From: Paenibacillus sambharensis
Lineage (GTDB): Bacteria; Bacillota; Bacilli; Paenibacillales; Paenibacillaceae
Assembly (NCBI RefSeq): GCF_003233845.1
Contig: NZ_QKRB01000044.1
Coordinates: forward strand, 124,001 to 188,000
Reading direction: 5' to 3'
DNA: 64,000 bases
Shown: positions 52,916 through 61,598 of the stretch, in pieces
Position numbering within the stretch: position 1 is the first letter of the stretch
How the letters are laid out: each line of letters opens with the position of its first letter
Notes under the pieces: generated by a model
Seen by the model: only the letters and a program-made list of their open reading frames with translations
Told to the model about the DNA's origin: nothing
Databases searched by the model: none
Translations under genes and position numbers: made by a program

Positions 52916-53578
52916 ATGGATGACGTCCTGATTTGTATCTTTCACGATCAGAAAAGGGCTTTGCCCGCCGACCAATCGGATGTCTTGTCACGGCTTTCTA
53001 ACATTGCCTATCCGGAAGACTATGATACCCTCCTTAGGCTGATCCGGCAAAAGCCTTACCGTCTGGTGGCAGTTATCACGATGGACAGCACGTTCCCGTC
53101 AGATTGGAAGCAGGTCGAAACCTTGCTGCCCTGCCCCTTCTTCCTTATGAGCGGCCTGAGCAGCTCGAACTTCCCGGCATTGATTGCGATGATTGAGAGC
53201 TTGAAGGACAGCCTGCGGATAACGGAGGTGAATGACGCCTTTTCGGAGTCCCTTGCGTTTATCGAGGAGCATTTGTGCGATCATCAGCTCACACTTGAGA
53301 TGGTGGCTGCACAGATCTACGTCAGCAAGTATCATTACTCCCGTATTTTTCAGCGGTACATAGGGAGCGGGTTCAAGGAGTACGTCATCAATAAAAGGAT
53401 GCAGAAAGCAATGAGTCTGCTGAGGAGAGGACATCAAGTTACGGAGGTATGCTTCGCAGTCGGGTACAACGATATTACACACTTTGGGAGGGTATTTAAG
53501 AAAACATTTGGCGGCAGTCCGTCGGCATTCCGGTTGAAGCATGAATATCCAAAAATGGACAAGGGAGTGATGGTATGA
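52916..53578 (+). CDS. AraC-family regulator B
   Basis: A 220-residue regulator paralogous to regulator A at 40225. ATG 52916 follows GGTGGTG and aligns with the start of A. The N-terminal alpha/beta domain begins MDDVLICIFHD. The AraC domain shows VAAQIYVSKYHYSRIFQRYIG and CFAVGYNDITHFGRVFKKTFGGSPSAFR. ATGA overlap with the next gene puts it at the head of the ketosynthase operon. The preceding 298 bases hold the 34-bp palindrome and no gene on this strand. Confidence 0.9.
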   Translation: MDDVLICIFHDQKRALPADQSDVLSRLSNIAYPEDYDTLLRLIRQKPYRLVAVITMDSTFPSDWKQVETLLPCPFFLMSGLSSSNFPALIAMIESLKDSLRITEVNDAFSESLAFIEEHLCDHQLTLEMVAAQIYVSKYHYSRIFQRYIGSGFKEYVINKRMQKAMSLLRRGHQVTEVCFAVGYNDITHFGRVFKKTFGGSPSAFRLKHEYPKMDKGVMV

Positions 53579-54429
53579 AACGAAAAACTAAAGTCCTGTG
53601 CGCAGCCGCTGCAGTTGCTGCAGCCGGTATCGCCGCGGCACTGTATCAATGGTGGACAGCTCCGTACGATCTGCCGGAAATATCCAGCAACCTGACAGTT
53701 GAGCAGTACGGGCTGGACCTCTCAGCCAACCGGCAGGCTCAGCAATCCATTAACGCGCTTCCAGCCGGGAACGAGGTGGAGCAGCTTAAGCAGTACATTA
53801 AGCAGGATCCTGGTATGATGGCGTATTCGAATAAACTGCGGATCCTCATGCTGGAGCGGGGGGAGACGGAGCAGTTCCTGGAATATGTTGAAGGCCTGGG
53901 GCCGCTTACGGATGCGCTTAAACTGCAGAAGGCACTGGCGTATGTTGACCTGCTTCAGAACCCGGACCTTGGCACAGCCGCCCTTGGACAAATCTCAACA
54001 AAATCCATCTCCGTGCTTAATAACCTGCTTGAAGACAGGCCGTATGATATGTTTACCCATTATGCGAGGGGATTAAACAACCTGTACTGGCCATCTGGCC
54101 TCCAGCGGACAGATAAAGCGATTCAGGATCTTGGCTACTGTCTGGCTGTGGCCAAACAGCTCGAGGGAACAATGGATCTGCCGTTATGGCCGCTCATCTA
54201 TACGGCTTACGGAGATGCGCTCGTCAAGGACGGACAGGTGAAGGAGGGTATTCTGGTCTGGAAGGACGGGGAGGCGAAGTATAAGCAGGATAAGGAGCTG
54301 CAGCGGCGTGCCGCGTTGAATGAACAGGGCGCGCTGGAGGAAGTCAGGGCGGTAAGAGGTATTGATGAGTTCCGCCGTCCGGACCCGGCCATATCGGATT
54401 TAAGTATCGTCTGGACAAGCACACATTAG
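53575..54429 (+). CDS. Membrane-anchored TPR-like protein
   Basis: A 284-residue protein with one N-terminal hydrophobic anchor (about 7-26, AAAAVAAAGIAAALYQWW) and no lipobox, so the rest probably faces outward. Helical pairs with TPR/SEL1-like spacing run from about 60 to 260 (for example LWPLIYTAYGDALVKDGQVKEGILVWKDGEAKY). It could scaffold the membrane-associated members of the operon. Coupled by ATGA to regulator B and 12 bases before the first ketosynthase gene. Confidence 0.75.
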   Translation: MKRKTKVLCAAAAVAAAGIAAALYQWWTAPYDLPEISSNLTVEQYGLDLSANRQAQQSINALPAGNEVEQLKQYIKQDPGMMAYSNKLRILMLERGETEQFLEYVEGLGPLTDALKLQKALAYVDLLQNPDLGTAALGQISTKSISVLNNLLEDRPYDMFTHYARGLNNLYWPSGLQRTDKAIQDLGYCLAVAKQLEGTMDLPLWPLIYTAYGDALVKDGQVKEGILVWKDGEAKYKQDKELQRRAALNEQGALEEVRAVRGIDEFRRPDPAISDLSIVWTSTH

Positions 54430-54441
54430 GAGAGAATCCAC

Positions 54442-55671
54442 ATGGGTAACTACGAAACAATTGTTATTACAGGCGTCGGTGCAGTGACCCCTGTGGGAAT
54501 GACGGCCGAGAGTACCTGGCAGGCACTGCTGCAGGGCGTGTCGGGGGCACGGAGAATCAAGGCATTTGATCCGTCAGAGCACACTTGCCAAATTGGATGC
54601 GAAGTGGACGAGATTGAACACTTGACACTGCATCCGGCACCAGGAGGGCGGGCAACACGCCTGCTCCTCCCGGCTGTTGAGGATGCCCTCCACGAGGCAC
54701 GCCTTAACATGGAAGAATTAGTTAAGGCCGAACGCCGCTCCGGTATTTGCATAGGCACGACTATGGGTGAAATATCTCCTTACGAGGAGGTTATGAATGG
54801 CCGCCAGCCGGGAAGTCCCGGGGGGCCAGGCGTCATTGTTGAACACATGAGGGATTACTTTGGCTTCAACGGACGCTGCTGGACCATAACGAATGCCTGT
54901 GCTGCTGGCAATCTTGCCATTGCCAGGGCGATGGATGAGCTGATGGCCGGCCGGGCTGATGTCATGGTGGCGGCTGGGGTGGACGCGATGTCCTGGGTGG
55001 CATTCACCGGATTTGCCAGCTTGCGGGCAATGACCCCTGATTTGTGCCGGCCTTTTGATGCTGAGCGTAAGGGCTTGATGCTTGGTGAAGGTTCGGGAGC
55101 CATTGTTCTGGAGCGCGAATCGGATGCGCGGCAGCGGGGAGCTAAACCCTTGGCCAGATTAATGGGATACGGGCTCAGCAGTGATGCTCACCATATCACG
55201 CAGCCTGACCCGGGAGCATGGGGCTCAATCCGGGCTATGAAGCGGGCGATTGAGATGGCTGGTATTAGTAAGGAGTCAATCGGTTATGTGAGTGCACATG
55301 GAACGGGCACACCAGCCAATGACCGCATGGAGTCCGTAGCCCTCCGTTCCGTATTCAATGACTCGATCGTGACAAGCTCCATTAAAGGCCATATTGGCCA
55401 TACACTGGGTGCAGCCAGTGCGATTGAGGCTGTTGTCTGTGTCAAGGCACTGGCCTCAGGCTGGCTGCCGCCAACCATAAACATGCGCAGGCAGGACCCG
55501 GATTGTCCGGTTCGGGTCATTGCGAATGAGCCGCTTGCCATGCATACAAACTGCATTATGTCGAACGCTTATGCGTTTGGAGGCGTGAATTCATCCATAA
55601 TTATCGGCAGGGCAGAGGTAGAAGGCCAGGATGAATGGCAGAATCAGCCTGGAAAGGAGGAAGCCAGTTGA
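54442..55671 (+). CDS. Beta-ketoacyl-ACP synthase (KS1), FabF-like
   Basis: A 409-residue type II ketosynthase with a complete triad: Cys153 in TNACAAGNLA, His286 in SAHGTGTPAND and Lys315/His320 in KGHIGH. It should extend an acyl chain on the acyl carrier protein encoded later in the operon. Sequence is FabF/PKS-KS-like along its full length. The NACAAG motif is slightly different from the common TACASG. Stop overlaps the TTG start of the next gene. Confidence 0.93.
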   Translation: MGNYETIVITGVGAVTPVGMTAESTWQALLQGVSGARRIKAFDPSEHTCQIGCEVDEIEHLTLHPAPGGRATRLLLPAVEDALHEARLNMEELVKAERRSGICIGTTMGEISPYEEVMNGRQPGSPGGPGVIVEHMRDYFGFNGRCWTITNACAAGNLAIARAMDELMAGRADVMVAAGVDAMSWVAFTGFASLRAMTPDLCRPFDAERKGLMLGEGSGAIVLERESDARQRGAKPLARLMGYGLSSDAHHITQPDPGAWGSIRAMKRAIEMAGISKESIGYVSAHGTGTPANDRMESVALRSVFNDSIVTSSIKGHIGHTLGAASAIEAVVCVKALASGWLPPTINMRRQDPDCPVRVIANEPLAMHTNCIMSNAYAFGGVNSSIIIGRAEVEGQDEWQNQPGKEEAS

Positions 55672-56525
55672 GTGTTATAGCATTAACAGGGGCGGGCGTT
55701 ATCAGTCCTTCTGGCGTAGGAACGGCGTTCCTGCCGAGGCCTGATGGTCTGGCAGCATGGGGCAGCTCCAAGCTTCCCGATCTGGACCCTGCCGATTACG
55801 GCTGGAAGGGGCTTAAACGAATGTCCAGAGCCGTCAAGTATGGGAGCTTGGCTGTAGGGGAGGCATTCCGCTCCGGGGGCGTCGAAACTCCGCTTGAAGG
55901 TGAGAGCAGTGAGCGCACCAGTCTGGTGGTATGCTCCAGCCACTCCAATCTTGAACCCATTGTCGCCATGTACCAGGATGCCCGTCAATACGGGGTAGGC
56001 CGGGTAAATCCCGGATTATTCCCCGAGACGGTCATGAATGCCTTCGCAGGCCACCTCTCCATTTACTTCCGCATTACAGGCACCAGTGTAACCCTCTCTG
56101 ACGCCGTTCCTTCCGCTTCATCCGCTTTCCTGTATGCAGCTGACTTATTATCCTCCAATCAAGCAGATAGTGTGATGTGCTGTATGCTCACGCTTCATCC
56201 ACCCTCCATGATGGCCCACGTAACGTATCACGAAGAAGGCGGGCCGGGTGCGGAATCTATCGTAGCGCTCCTGTTCCGGCGCGTAAACGATGCAGGGCCG
56301 TCAGCCGCTGTGCTCCGATGGGAAGCGGCTGAAACCTATACGCGTAATGACTGCGGGCCGGTTGTCAGGCCCTCTGACGGATTTCTGGCAGCCGCTTCCG
56401 CCTACCATGGTGTGGTAAGCGGGAAGATACAGGAGCAGCATTGGACAGTAAGTGGACGGACGGATGGCTACTACTCCTACTGTCTGACAGGTCCGCATAA
56501 CAAGGGGGAGCGGGTTCATGCATAG
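55668..56525 (+). CDS. Degenerate, shortened ketosynthase-like protein (KS2)
   Basis: A 285-residue thiolase-fold protein starting at TTG 7 bases behind GGAAAGGAGG. The N-terminal part follows KS architecture (VIALTGAGVISPSGVG). The nucleophile position is Val147 in SDAVPSASSA, and both catalytic His motifs are missing because the protein ends about 130 residues early. It cannot condense. Position between two intact KS genes matches the place of a chain-length factor in type II systems. Reading frame is clean and overlaps both neighbours, so it is not a decayed pseudogene. Confidence 0.85.
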   Translation: MSVIALTGAGVISPSGVGTAFLPRPDGLAAWGSSKLPDLDPADYGWKGLKRMSRAVKYGSLAVGEAFRSGGVETPLEGESSERTSLVVCSSHSNLEPIVAMYQDARQYGVGRVNPGLFPETVMNAFAGHLSIYFRITGTSVTLSDAVPSASSAFLYAADLLSSNQADSVMCCMLTLHPPSMMAHVTYHEEGGPGAESIVALLFRRVNDAGPSAAVLRWEAAETYTRNDCGPVVRPSDGFLAAASAYHGVVSGKIQEQHWTVSGRTDGYYSYCLTGPHNKGERVHA

Positions 56526-57783
56526 TCCCTCAGTCGTCATCACTGGTACTGGCTGCCTGTCTTCTGCGGGAATCGGTTCATCCGCAGCCTGGGAATCGGT
56601 CAGGGACGCAAGGATCGGGCGATCAGACCGTGTTTACCTGATGGGGGATGGAAGGGAAAGGCGGTATCCGGTCTATGCTGCGCCAGAGCTTGATCTGCGT
56701 GACTGGGTGCTGCCAGCCGACTACAGCTGGCTGTCCGGAGAGGGCTTGCATGAGGACCGGGATTTCGTCATGGCTGTGGCGGCTGCTGCAATGGCGATGA
56801 ATAATGCGGGCTTGTCGGAAGCCGACCGCCAGGATGCGGCACTTGTTCTCGGACACGAGAACCTGGGCGTTAACCGTCTGATTGACCGGATTCTAACCTC
56901 CCCATCCTATGCCGGGTCGGGTTCGCCATTCCTCTCGACAGACCCGGAGGGAGCTTTCGCGGAATACCGGGATTCCTTTTACCGGCTGCAGTCCTTCCCT
57001 TACTTGTTCTATATGGCCAAGGCACTGCGGATCAGGGGAATGACACTTGTCATGAATAATGCGTGCGCAACCGGATTGTATGCTCTGGAGGCGGGCAGTC
57101 AGCTGATTCGTTCCGGGCGGGCTGCCAGAGTAGTTGTAACCTGTTCCGATTATGCGCATCTTACGGAGCATCTGTGGCTGGAGGGCAAGAGCTTCGGCTC
57201 CGCCTGCGGCAGCTTGAAGCCCTATGATATCAGCCGCGACGGGTCGGTCCTGGGTGACGGCGCCGCTGCAGTTGTGCTTGAAGCAGGCTCGCAGGCCGGG
57301 CTGAATCCTGACCGTATTATGGCGAGCTATGCCTGCGCCGCCTTCAGGCAGGATACCTGGCATCTGACCCTGCCGGATGCTGTCTCCCATACGTATGCGG
57401 AGACGATCAGGCTGGCAGCGGAAGATGGCAGCGGCAAGCCGATCGACTTGATTGCTCCGCATGGCACGGGTAATGCGTTGTGGGACAAGTATGAGGCAGC
57501 ACAGCTGCGCAGAGCGTTCGGGACCGTTCCCCCCGTAACCGCCTTCAAGGGCTGTATTGGCCATACGCTTGGTGCTAATGCCCTGCTTGAGACCATTCTG
57601 CTTCTGCACTGCATGAGAGACAGCGTGATACCCGCAGCGGCCGGCTGTGATGAGCCTGATCCGAAGCTTGAACTGCCTGTCGTAACGAAGGCCAGGAGCT
57701 GCAGGCTGAACAGAGTGATGAAGGCCGTTCCCGCATACGGCGGCTTTATGGCAGCGGCAGTCTTTGAGCAGGTAGACAGATAA
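56518..57783 (+). CDS. Beta-ketoacyl-ACP synthase (KS3)
   Basis: A 421-residue ketosynthase with complete catalytic residues: Cys183 in MNNACATGLYAL, His315 in APHGTGNA and Lys344/His349 in KGCIGH. It is divergent from KS1, with an enlarged segment around residues 115-165. It starts 8 bases inside KS2. Two active synthases suggest separate initiation and elongation or a heterodimer with KS2. Confidence 0.92.
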   Translation: MHSPSVVITGTGCLSSAGIGSSAAWESVRDARIGRSDRVYLMGDGRERRYPVYAAPELDLRDWVLPADYSWLSGEGLHEDRDFVMAVAAAAMAMNNAGLSEADRQDAALVLGHENLGVNRLIDRILTSPSYAGSGSPFLSTDPEGAFAEYRDSFYRLQSFPYLFYMAKALRIRGMTLVMNNACATGLYALEAGSQLIRSGRAARVVVTCSDYAHLTEHLWLEGKSFGSACGSLKPYDISRDGSVLGDGAAAVVLEAGSQAGLNPDRIMASYACAAFRQDTWHLTLPDAVSHTYAETIRLAAEDGSGKPIDLIAPHGTGNALWDKYEAAQLRRAFGTVPPVTAFKGCIGHTLGANALLETILLLHCMRDSVIPAAAGCDEPDPKLELPVVTKARSCRLNRVMKAVPAYGGFMAAAVFEQVDR

Positions 57784-57798
57784 GGGGGAGATGGGTGC

Positions 57799-58557
57799 TT
57801 GGGAATCCAATGGAACTTTGAAGGCAAGCGGGCGATTGTAACAGGCGGCTCGAGAGGAATTGGACGGGAAATGGTTAAGCTGCTGTCTCAGGCAGGCGCA
57901 GAAGTTATGTTTACGTACAGGAGCAGCGGGGAAGCCGCCGTCAGCCTGGAGAGGGAATGTGCCCCGCTTGGCCCATTGGTCCGGGCGGTTCCATGCAATC
58001 ATGCCGTAGAAGACGAGATTCGCCGTTTCAGGGATGTCATTGCGGAGGAGTGGGATGACCGTCTGGATTATGTCGTTAATAATGTAGGAATCACCGCGGA
58101 TAATCCAATGTTTCGTATGACATCGGCACAGTGGCACAGCGTGCTGAATACGAATCTCACCTCAATCTTTACGATGACGCAAGGATTAATACGCGTACTC
58201 TCCGCAGCACAGGGGAGCGTTGTCAATATGACCTCTGTGTCCGGTCTTACAGGTGCAGCCGGACAGGTCAACTATTCGGCAGCCAAGGCGGGGATTATCG
58301 GACTCACGAAGGCGATGGCCAAGGAAACGGCGGGGCTTGGCGTGCGGGTAAACGCCATAGCTCCAGGCTATGTGGCCACGGATATGTTTGGCCAGATGCC
58401 GGAGGCGAAGCAGAAGCGGGCTCAGCAGGCTGTACCGATGCGAAGGCTTGGACAGCCGGCAGAGGCTGCCGCGGCTGCCGCATTTCTCCTGTCGGATGCA
58501 GCCTCTTATATAACCGGGCATGTGCTGGTCGTAGATGGCGGCTTGACACTATCTTGA
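57799..58557 (+). CDS. 3-oxoacyl-ACP reductase (FabG-like SDR)
   Basis: A 252-residue short-chain dehydrogenase starting at TTG after GGGGGAG. The NADPH site is TGGSRGIG (residues 15-22); VNNVGIT is the NNAG-type motif; the catalytic set is Ser146, Tyr159 and Lys163 (YSAAK). C-terminal YITGHVLVVDGG is typical of FabG. It should reduce the beta-keto group formed by KS1/KS3. No dehydratase or enoyl reductase is encoded nearby, so products may stay at the hydroxy stage unless housekeeping enzymes act. Confidence 0.93.
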   Translation: MGIQWNFEGKRAIVTGGSRGIGREMVKLLSQAGAEVMFTYRSSGEAAVSLERECAPLGPLVRAVPCNHAVEDEIRRFRDVIAEEWDDRLDYVVNNVGITADNPMFRMTSAQWHSVLNTNLTSIFTMTQGLIRVLSAAQGSVVNMTSVSGLTGAAGQVNYSAAKAGIIGLTKAMAKETAGLGVRVNAIAPGYVATDMFGQMPEAKQKRAQQAVPMRRLGQPAEAAAAAAFLLSDAASYITGHVLVVDGGLTLS

Positions 58558-58573
58558 TGAGAGGGGATTGGAT

Positions 58574-58822
58574 ATGAAGCAGGATATGAACAAGTTTAGT
58601 GCAAGACTGATTGAGCTGGTGAACCAGCTGACGGGTGAAGAATGGGAGCTGTCCTGTCTTGACCGCCCCCTGGAGGAGCTGGGTGTTGATTCGTTAATGG
58701 CGCTGGAGCTCGCCGTTCATCTTGAACGGGAATTCGGAATCCGGCTGGAGGAGGAAGAACTCGCCTCCTTAACGAGACTGTCTGATATTGTTGCCAAGGC
58801 CGAAGGTAAATACAGCCAATGA
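58574..58822 (+). CDS. Acyl carrier protein
   Basis: An 82-residue acyl carrier protein. ATG 58574 lies 7 bases behind GAGGGG. The phosphopantetheine site is Ser40 in LGVDSLMALEL. The acidic four-helix pattern (VHLEREFGIRLEEEELASL) is normal. It needs activation by a phosphopantetheinyl transferase encoded elsewhere. ATGA overlap with the DUF1702 gene couples the two. Confidence 0.93.
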   Translation: MKQDMNKFSARLIELVNQLTGEEWELSCLDRPLEELGVDSLMALELAVHLEREFGIRLEEEELASLTRLSDIVAKAEGKYSQ

Positions 58823-59865
58823 TGACCAAGCTGGTGACAGGGCTGACATTGGCCGTACTTTTCGCCATAGCTGCCCCGCTTCTGTATCTCCGTTTGTTCC
58901 AAGTCAACATTCCCCGTATGACAAGAAGGTTTCACTTTCCGGAGAATCTTCTGTACAGTACACGGTTTCCAATTATCTTACGAGCCTTCCTCAGCGGTAA
59001 TAACCGGGTGATCCGACCATTTCTGCGGCTGCAGAAGGTTCGGGCATCGCTTGAATCAGAGGACCCGTTTTACAAGGGATTTGCCTATGAAGGAACAGGT
59101 ATGGGCTTTGGGGCCAAGGCTTCATTGTGGCCGGGCAGAGGCCGCAGATTTGAACGTTATATTCGTGAGCTCGACCCGCTGTACCTGTACCAGTATTATG
59201 TCGGGCTTGGCTGGTGGCTGCATATTCGTTACCGTTACCGGTTTGGCGGATATCGCAAATGGATGGAGACGCTGGACCCCCGCTATGCCCATATTGTATT
59301 CGATGGGGTGGGTTTTAGAGCTGCGCTGTTTGAATCTCAGGAAGACCCGTCGGTCCATCTGCAGTTTGAGAAATTCCCGCTGGACTGCCGCCGGGTGTGT
59401 CTTCAGGGTTACGGAAGAGGACTATGGTTCGTGAGCCAGTTCAACCTGGAAGCTGCGGTAGCAGCAATCGAACAGCTGCCAGCCTCTTACCGTCAGGATA
59501 CTTACAGCGGGCTTGGCCTGGCGGTTGCTTACAGCCTATTCGACCGCATACCGTTTGGCATTGAATCGCAAGCCCGCGTACCATCCGGATATCGTGCTTC
59601 CTACTGCCAAGGGATGGCATTTGGCTGGGAGGCCAGGAAGCTGCAGAGTGAGGGGTTTTGGTACGAACAGCTGGAGAGCTTCACGGATGAATACGCGAAG
59701 TGTGCCGAGCGGTATGTAGATTGGGTGCGCGAAGCGGAGGTTCTCATGAAGCATAGAGCAGAGGACTTCGGCTCGTATTATACGAGGTGGATGGATCAGA
59801 TGAGAATGCTGCTTAAGCAGCGGGGAACGCCGCAGGATGGGAGTGAGAAGGAAGCATGCTGTTAA
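58819..59865 (+). CDS. DUF1702 family protein (UnbL-like)
   Basis: A 348-residue protein with one N-terminal membrane helix (about 5-25). The body carries the repeated Gly-aromatic motifs characteristic of DUF1702: YEGTGMGFGAKASLW, YVGLGWWLHIRYR, DGVGFRAALF, GYGRGLWFV and YSGLGLAVAYSL. DUF1702 is best known from enediyne gene clusters, where it is called UnbL and occurs with UnbV and UnbU; its reaction is unknown. Here the same three genes occur in the same order, coupled to an acyl carrier protein. Confidence 0.85.
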   Translation: MMTKLVTGLTLAVLFAIAAPLLYLRLFQVNIPRMTRRFHFPENLLYSTRFPIILRAFLSGNNRVIRPFLRLQKVRASLESEDPFYKGFAYEGTGMGFGAKASLWPGRGRRFERYIRELDPLYLYQYYVGLGWWLHIRYRYRFGGYRKWMETLDPRYAHIVFDGVGFRAALFESQEDPSVHLQFEKFPLDCRRVCLQGYGRGLWFVSQFNLEAAVAAIEQLPASYRQDTYSGLGLAVAYSLFDRIPFGIESQARVPSGYRASYCQGMAFGWEARKLQSEGFWYEQLESFTDEYAKCAERYVDWVREAEVLMKHRAEDFGSYYTRWMDQMRMLLKQRGTPQDGSEKEACC

Positions 59866-61598
59866 ATAAGAATAAGAGAATCGTCTATACCGCCGTGGCT
59901 CTATTGTCTATCCTGGTCACCGGCTGTACAAGCCAGAGCAAGCCGGTATCCCATGGCTTCTCATTCGAGGATGTAACGGAGGAATCGGGAATCACCTTCG
60001 CCCATGCCAAGGATACCTTCGATCCGAAGGTAGCGAATATTTTTCAGTGGCTGGCTTCCACCGGAGCAGGTGTGGCAGCGGCTGATTATGACGCAGACGG
60101 ATGGATGGACCTTTACTTTATTAATAGTAAACGGGGGGAAGCCAACGCTCTCTATCGCAATAAGGGAGACGGCACCTTTGAGGAGGTCGCGGCTGCTGCT
60201 GGAGTTGCGGATGTCAACACACACGGGATGTCCGAGTCGGTGGTGTGGTTTGATTACAATAACAGCGGTTATCCGAGCCTGTTCATCGGCAGCTGGGGCA
60301 AGAGCAAGCTGTTCAGGAACAACGGAGACGGCACCTTTACGGAAATAACAGACACTGCAGGGGTCGGCTACAACGGTTATGTGAACAAGGTCATTACCCT
60401 GGACTATAACCGTGACGGATTCCTGGATCTCTATCTGGGATGCTATTTCAGAGAAACGGATGATCTATGGAACCTGAACTCTACCCGAATTATGCACAGC
60501 GACTTCGAACGGGCGCGCAATGGGGGAGCTAATGTACTTTATCGGAATAACGGAGACGGCACGTTTACAGATGTATCGGCTGAGCTTGGGGTGGACGATA
60601 CGGGCTGGACACTGGCAACCGGCTCTGCTGACCTGAACCGTGATGGCTGGCCGGACCTGTACAATGCCAATGATTTCGGTCCGGATTCCCTGCTGCTGAA
60701 TCAGGATGGCAAGGGCTTTAAGAAGGTGGTCCAGAAGCGCGGCATTGGCGACGATACCTTCAAGGGAATGAACGTCGACTTCGCAGACCTATTCCATGAC
60801 GGCAGGCTGGCCTTCTATGTGAGTAATATCAGCAAGGAAACCTATCTGCTCGAAGGCAACCAGCTGTGGCACGAAGGCAAGGATGGGGTGTTCCGCGACC
60901 ATGCTCCTGACCTCGGACTCAAGCAGTCAGGATTCTCGTGGGGGGCCAGATTTCTGGATGTCAACAACAGCGGCGAGATGAGCCTGATGGTGACCAACGG
61001 CTTCATATCCGCCAGCAAGAAGCGGGATTACTGGTATGACATGGGCATCCTGGCGACAACGCCTGGCGACATTGTGGAAGATACGAAGAATTGGCCTGAC
61101 TTTGAAGATAAGTCCATGTCAGGGCATGAGCAGAAGAAGCTGTTCCTCAACGACGGTCAAACCTTTACAGACGTAGCCCAGGATGTAGGAATCACCTTTA
61201 CCGAGGATGCACGCGGTGTCTCGGCGGTCGATCTGTGGAACCGCGGCAGTCTCGATCTTGTATTCGCCGTGCAGGACGGTCCTGCGCGTGTATACAAGAA
61301 TCACAATGAAACCGGCCATCATTGGATCAAGCTGCATCTGATTGGAACACCGCCGAGCAACCGGGATGCAGTCGGTGCGAAGGTGACATTCACCGTGAAC
61401 GGGGTATCCACTGTCATTGAACGCGATGGAGGGAACAGTCACGGAGGGCAGAGCGATCCGCGCATTCACTTTGGACTGAAGGAGGCAACAGCGGTCGACA
61501 GCATCCGGATTGAATGGCCCAGCGGCCGGGTGGAAGAGCTGGGTGACGTTCCGATTGACCGAATCACGACGATTGTTGAAGGAGCTGCTGCTGAATGA
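59856..61598 (+). CDS. CRTAC1 / ASPIC-UnbV family lipoprotein
   Basis: A 580-residue lipoprotein (lipobox VTGC) that should sit on the outer face of the membrane. FG-GAP/VCBS repeats with calcium-loop motifs (AADYDADGWMDLYFIN, LDYNRDGFLDLYLG, ADLNRDGWPDLYNAN) form a beta-propeller, about residues 55-470. The C-terminal ASPIC/UnbV domain (about 485-575) begins HHWIKLHLIGTPPSNRDAVGAKV. This is the UnbV component of the enediyne-associated trio. It overlaps the DUF1702 gene by 10 bases and the RnfD-like gene by 4. Confidence 0.92.
   Translation: MLLNKNKRIVYTAVALLSILVTGCTSQSKPVSHGFSFEDVTEESGITFAHAKDTFDPKVANIFQWLASTGAGVAAADYDADGWMDLYFINSKRGEANALYRNKGDGTFEEVAAAAGVADVNTHGMSESVVWFDYNNSGYPSLFIGSWGKSKLFRNNGDGTFTEITDTAGVGYNGYVNKVITLDYNRDGFLDLYLGCYFRETDDLWNLNSTRIMHSDFERARNGGANVLYRNNGDGTFTDVSAELGVDDTGWTLATGSADLNRDGWPDLYNANDFGPDSLLLNQDGKGFKKVVQKRGIGDDTFKGMNVDFADLFHDGRLAFYVSNISKETYLLEGNQLWHEGKDGVFRDHAPDLGLKQSGFSWGARFLDVNNSGEMSLMVTNGFISASKKRDYWYDMGILATTPGDIVEDTKNWPDFEDKSMSGHEQKKLFLNDGQTFTDVAQDVGITFTEDARGVSAVDLWNRGSLDLVFAVQDGPARVYKNHNETGHHWIKLHLIGTPPSNRDAVGAKVTFTVNGVSTVIERDGGNSHGGQSDPRIHFGLKEATAVDSIRIEWPSGRVEELGDVPIDRITTIVEGAAAE

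Noticed and set aside
55668-56525. KS2 as a frameshifted pseudogene
   Set aside because: The frame is clean, has a strong ribosome site and overlaps both neighbours; loss of Cys and His looks functional rather than degenerative.
56893-58137. 414-residue minus-strand open frame
   Set aside because: It lies antisense to KS3 and the ketoreductase, has no ribosome site or family motif, and reflects codon bias of the real genes.
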